This document shows positions 13,598 to 16,356 of a stretch of DNA of 16,356 bases, in pieces. How positions within the stretch are numbered: position 1 is the stretch's first letter; each line of letters starts with the position of its first letter. The notes beneath the pieces are model-generated. The model ran no database searches and had not been told where the DNA came from. It saw nothing but the letters and a program-made list of their open reading frames with translations. Made by a program: the position numbers and the translations under genes. This DNA is from Candidatus Berkelbacteria bacterium (GTDB taxonomy: Bacteria > Patescibacteriota > UBA1384 > VFKW01): NCBI GenBank assembly GCA_009885355.1, contig VFKW01000174.1, positions 1 to 16,356 on the forward strand, read 5' to 3'.

Positions 13598-14791
13598 TTA
13601 ATTTTTATTATTCAACTTTCCGACCATCAATTTACAAGAACCCAAATGCTCAAAAATATTTGATTTAAAACTATATGTCAATTGTTTGCTACTATTCTGA
13701 CGTTCCATAGCAAATCCGATCAATTTTTCAATCAACTCGTCAATTTCAATTCCACTTTTTTTCCACAAATGATGATAAAGCGTCCCTGGCAAAGTATTTA
13801 TCTCATTTGCAAAAATCTGTCTTGTCTTTCGATCATACAAATAATCCACTCTTGCAATCCCGCTGCATCCAAACAATCTATAAATCTTCTTTGACATTTC
13901 TTGAATTTTTTCTGTCAATTCTTTATCTACATTCGCCGGTATCAAAATCCCGCCTTCAGCTTTACCCAATTGTGCCCCGCCATCTTTCAAATATTTTTCA
14001 TCAAAACTAAACATTTCACTTTGAAAAACAGATTCCTGCACCATCGAAGCTTCAATTTCACCATGCCCGATCACACAACAAGTCAAATCAGCCATATCCT
14101 CAACTGCTTCCTCTATCAAAACCTTATCATCATAAAACATTCCCACTTCAACCGCATCAAGCAAATCATCATTATTCATATTTTCAACTTTTTTAATCCC
14201 GATTGACGATCCCAAATGCGTCGGTTTTACAAAAACCGGCCATTTCAACTCACTTTTTGCTCTTTTGATAATATCTTCTTTACCATCCAACCATTCATCC
14301 TTACTAAAAGAAACAAACTTTGTCGTCAAAATTTCACCTTGATTATAAATCATTTTTGTCAGCGCCTTATCCATCGTCAAGGCTGAAGAAGCAACATCAC
14401 AACCAACATAAGGCACACCCAACATCTCAAACAAACCCTGCATTTTCCCATCTTCTCCATAAGAACCATGAAAAGCCGGAAAAGCCACATCAATCTCGAT
14501 TTTCTTAGGCACCAATCCTTTTTTCATAAAAACAAGCCTACCCTTTGCTCCATCAAGCTGCAATAAATATTCATTTTGTTTTGACTTTTCACTCACCTCA
14601 CCTTTGGTTTGGATAAAATATTTAAGCTCCCCAAACTCCTCCCCTATCAACCAGCGACGATCTTTGGTCAAATAAACCGGAGTTACCAAATAATCCATTT
14701 TCTTTAATGTCGCAATAATCAATTCCGCCGTCACAATCGAAATATCATGTTCCGGACTACTACTACCAAAAAATACTCCGATATTTTTCAT
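13598..14791 (-). CDS. ddl: D-alanine--D-alanine ligase
   Basis: This ATP-grasp enzyme (397 residues from ATG 14791) makes the D-Ala-D-Ala dipeptide for MurF. GAGGAG lies 5 nt before this ATG; the in-frame GTG two codons upstream overlaps it and is unlikely to be used. Motifs are EHDIS (14-18), HGSYGEDG (108-115), the ATP-grasp glycine loop HLGSSIGIKKV (about 192-202) and metal/substrate NEINTLPGTL (329-338). The omega-loop has DEKYL: the Lys-Tyr pair equivalent to K215/Y216 of E. coli DdlB is kept, which argues for D-Ala rather than D-lactate as second substrate. It is longer than many Ddl proteins because of an N-terminal-domain insert (about 43-100) and a tail of some 35 residues after the catalytic core. 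It lies 98 nt after murF and 26 nt before ftsQ. Confidence 0.96.
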   Translation of the reverse strand: MKNIGVFFGSSSPEHDISIVTAELIIATLKKMDYLVTPVYLTKDRRWLIGEEFGELKYFIQTKGEVSEKSKQNEYLLQLDGAKGRLVFMKKGLVPKKIEIDVAFPAFHGSYGEDGKMQGLFEMLGVPYVGCDVASSALTMDKALTKMIYNQGEILTTKFVSFSKDEWLDGKEDIIKRAKSELKWPVFVKPTHLGSSIGIKKVENMNNDDLLDAVEVGMFYDDKVLIEEAVEDMADLTCCVIGHGEIEASMVQESVFQSEMFSFDEKYLKDGGAQLGKAEGGILIPANVDKELTEKIQEMSKKIYRLFGCSGIARVDYLYDRKTRQIFANEINTLPGTLYHHLWKKSGIEIDELIEKLIGFAMERQNSSKQLTYSFKSNIFEHLGSCKLMVGKLNNKN

Positions 14792-14812
14792 ATTCACTCC
14801 TCAAATTTTCCA

Positions 14813-14841
14813 AATTTAACCTGCTTACGTGCAACGCTCAA
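14813..14841 (-). promoter_or_regulatory. Possible internal promoter for ddl-ftsQ
   Basis: On the minus strand, TTGAGC (14836-14841) and TAAATT (14813-14818) are separated by 17 nt, each matching consensus 4/6. A small hairpin CTCAAA-tac-TTTGAG (14837-14851) overlaps the -35 and has no U-tract, so it is not a terminator for murF. Confidence 0.3.
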
Positions 14842-14889
14842 ATACTTTGAGATTTGATATTTGCATTTTTCCATTTACTTTTTGCTTTT

Positions 14890-16338
14890 CTAAAAGTATT
14901 GGTCTCCCCAATCATTTTGAAACAAAATCACATCATGACGTTTCAGTATTTTCCCCAAAGACTCATGCGCCTCTTTGGCACTATTAAATCTGATCACATT
15001 TTTACTGTCAAAATCAGCTGCCCTCAATCCTTCTGATATAAATGGCGTCACACTATTTTCAATCAAAATCACCAAATCAGCCACCCTGCCCAGCTGTCTT
15101 CCAATTTCCACATGTATTTCTTTTGCTCTAGCTCCGGTTTCAACAAGTCCGGGTGTCAAATAAACTTTTCGTCGATCTTTAAATTTTGCTAACAATTTAA
15201 TCGCCTCTTTTACTCCATCAGGATTGCCATTGTAGCTATCATCGATCACCAAAATATCTTGCTCTTTATTAATAATCGGCTCCAAACGATGTTTCACAGG
15301 TAATATATTTTTTACCCCTTTTTCAATTTTATCGCGACTCATACCCAATCTCAAAGCAAGCATCGCCGCCGCACCAACTGTTCCGATGATATATTCGCCT
15401 AAAATCTTGGTATCAAATTTACCCAGACTATCAGCTCCACTATCAAGCTCAAAACGATTCACCAATTCATCCGTCATAAATACATGATTTTTTACTTTAT
15501 AACCGGCCAGCTCTGACCCGGAACTAGTATAAAAAATTAATTCTTGCCCTTTTGTAAATTTTTTAAAATTTTCTCTGATTCGCTCATCATCCGCATTTAA
15601 AACCAAAAAACCGTCTTTTTCAATCCCCGAAGCCAACTCAAAAATCGTTCTTATCGTCGCCCCGATATCGCCCAATCTTTCCAAATGACTCTCATTTATC
15701 CCCGTCATTACCCCAATATCAGACTTAAACATCCCACACAATCCTCTAATATCCCCCTCATAATGCTCCCCCATTTCTAAAATCAAAACTCTGGTATCCT
15801 CATCAACTCTTTGATCAATAAATCTAGCGATCCCAACCGGTGTATTGACGCTATCCGGCACCGCTAAAGTCTCAAATTCTTCTTGTAAAACCGATTTTAA
15901 AACCTCTTTCATCGTCGTCTTGCCATAACTTCCAGCAATCGCAATTACTTTTAAATTTTTCATTCTTTCGAGTTTTGCGCCAGCTTTCTTCACTACCATT
16001 TTTTTCACCAATCCATCAATCGGATAAAGTACTACCAAAGCCGCTCCAAACCAAACATAATAATCAAAACTCAAAATCACAAAAATAAGTGCCATCACAA
16101 GCCAGCCATACAGATTTGCTACCATTCCAAAAATCAATCCGATCAATAAAACCAATCCAAGATGCAATGCAATACTAATCATCATCAATAATTTCGCTTT
16201 ATTTGTCCAGACCAATTTTTGCCTCGTGCCCGACTTCAGCGGCAAAAAACCACGCTTCACAAGCACCTTTAAAAAACGAAAATACTGATAATTTTCCAAT
16301 TGCAAAAGATAGAGATGATATTTTATTAAATTAATCAT
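14890..16338 (-). CDS. murF: MurF-type Mur ligase with N-terminal membrane segments
   Basis: This 482-residue ligase would join D-Ala-D-Ala to UDP-MurNAc-tripeptide. The catalytic core starts near 128. It has P-loop AGSYGKTT (135-142), SVNTPVG (163-169) and the LEMGEHYEGDI acidic/histidine segment (187-197). INESHLERLG (Mur signature), HRLEPI and the MurF-diagnostic DDSYNGNPDG (about 366-376) follow. The usual soluble substrate-binding N-terminal domain is absent. Residues 1-45 hold a basic LLQLENYQYFRFL stretch, followed by about three hydrophobic segments (49-72, 73-90, 92-108). The C-terminus reads ILFQNDWGDQY instead of the KGS tail of E. coli MurF. I recall similar N-terminal (LQxxxYxxxRFL) and C-terminal (ENDxPDxY) features in membrane-type MurF-like ligases of some Firmicutes and Thermus-group bacteria. 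ATG 16338 has AGGAG 4 nt upstream. It is the first visible gene of murF-ddl-ftsQ; its promoter lies outside the window. Confidence 0.9.
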   Translation of the reverse strand: MINLIKYHLYLLQLENYQYFRFLKVLVKRGFLPLKSGTRQKLVWTNKAKLLMMISIALHLGLVLLIGLIFGMVANLYGWLVMALIFVILSFDYYVWFGAALVVLYPIDGLVKKMVVKKAGAKLERMKNLKVIAIAGSYGKTTMKEVLKSVLQEEFETLAVPDSVNTPVGIARFIDQRVDEDTRVLILEMGEHYEGDIRGLCGMFKSDIGVMTGINESHLERLGDIGATIRTIFELASGIEKDGFLVLNADDERIRENFKKFTKGQELIFYTSSGSELAGYKVKNHVFMTDELVNRFELDSGADSLGKFDTKILGEYIIGTVGAAAMLALRLGMSRDKIEKGVKNILPVKHRLEPIINKEQDILVIDDSYNGNPDGVKEAIKLLAKFKDRRKVYLTPGLVETGARAKEIHVEIGRQLGRVADLVILIENSVTPFISEGLRAADFDSKNVIRFNSAKEAHESLGKILKRHDVILFQNDWGDQYF

Positions 16339-16356
16339 TTATCTCCTAAAAAATTA

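Noticed and set aside
14792..14797. GTG start two codons upstream of the ddl ATG
   Set aside because: The GTG overlaps the GAGGAG ribosome site that serves ATG 14791.
1..16356. Alternative genetic code with TGA as glycine or tryptophan
   Set aside because: All genes are full length in the standard code with no in-frame TGA; only the absence of TGA stops is notable.

Overview
The window is AT-rich bacterial DNA with compact genes and the standard genetic code. It most likely comes from a Patescibacteria/CPR (Parcubacteria-like) genome. This is inferred from the mix of genes: a small CxxC-x17-CxxC zinc-ribbon protein, a short zinc-type L28, a PP2C-like/transmembrane/propeller protein, a Mur ligase with a membrane N-terminus and a PBP1A with adhesin-like C-terminal domains. 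No marker gene settles the lineage.

Layout. Positions 1-277 (-) hold the start of a DNA polymerase III delta'-like clamp-loader gene, cut by the window edge. A good sigma70-type promoter at 339-367 drives a roughly 230-nt, strongly structured leader and the zinc-ribbon gene (602-892). A bidirectional terminator separates this gene from convergent rpmB. An M50 site-2 protease (1307-1924) follows. A gene-free stretch of about 290 nt then carries several small palindromes and an 87-nt hairpin built of AGTATTA-like heptamers, next to tRNA-Pro(GGG). Then come the PP2C-like membrane protein (2332-4419), convergent tyrS, and divergent PBP1A (5815-8625). The right half is all on the minus strand. In transcription order it is murF - ddl - ftsQ (wall synthesis and division), a 186-nt repeat-rich gap, then recJ - radA - yacL (recombination and repair; recJ and radA overlap, radA and yacL are 8 nt apart).

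How it works together: MurF, Ddl and PBP1A cover muropeptide completion, D-Ala-D-Ala supply and glycan polymerisation/cross-linking, and FtsQ ties this to the divisome. RecJ and RadA act in recombinational repair, and YacL is a membrane-tethered PIN-TRAM putative nuclease.

Main unexplained signals: (1) all four minus-strand genes that end a transcription unit (rpmB, tyrS, yacL, ftsQ) run straight from their stop codon into tandem 7-8-nt TAG/TAA-rich units that place stops in all three frames; (2) the long structured leader of the zinc-ribbon gene; (3) two related composite intergenic elements about 8 kb apart; (4) twelve complete genes end in TAG (8) or TAA (4) and none in TGA.
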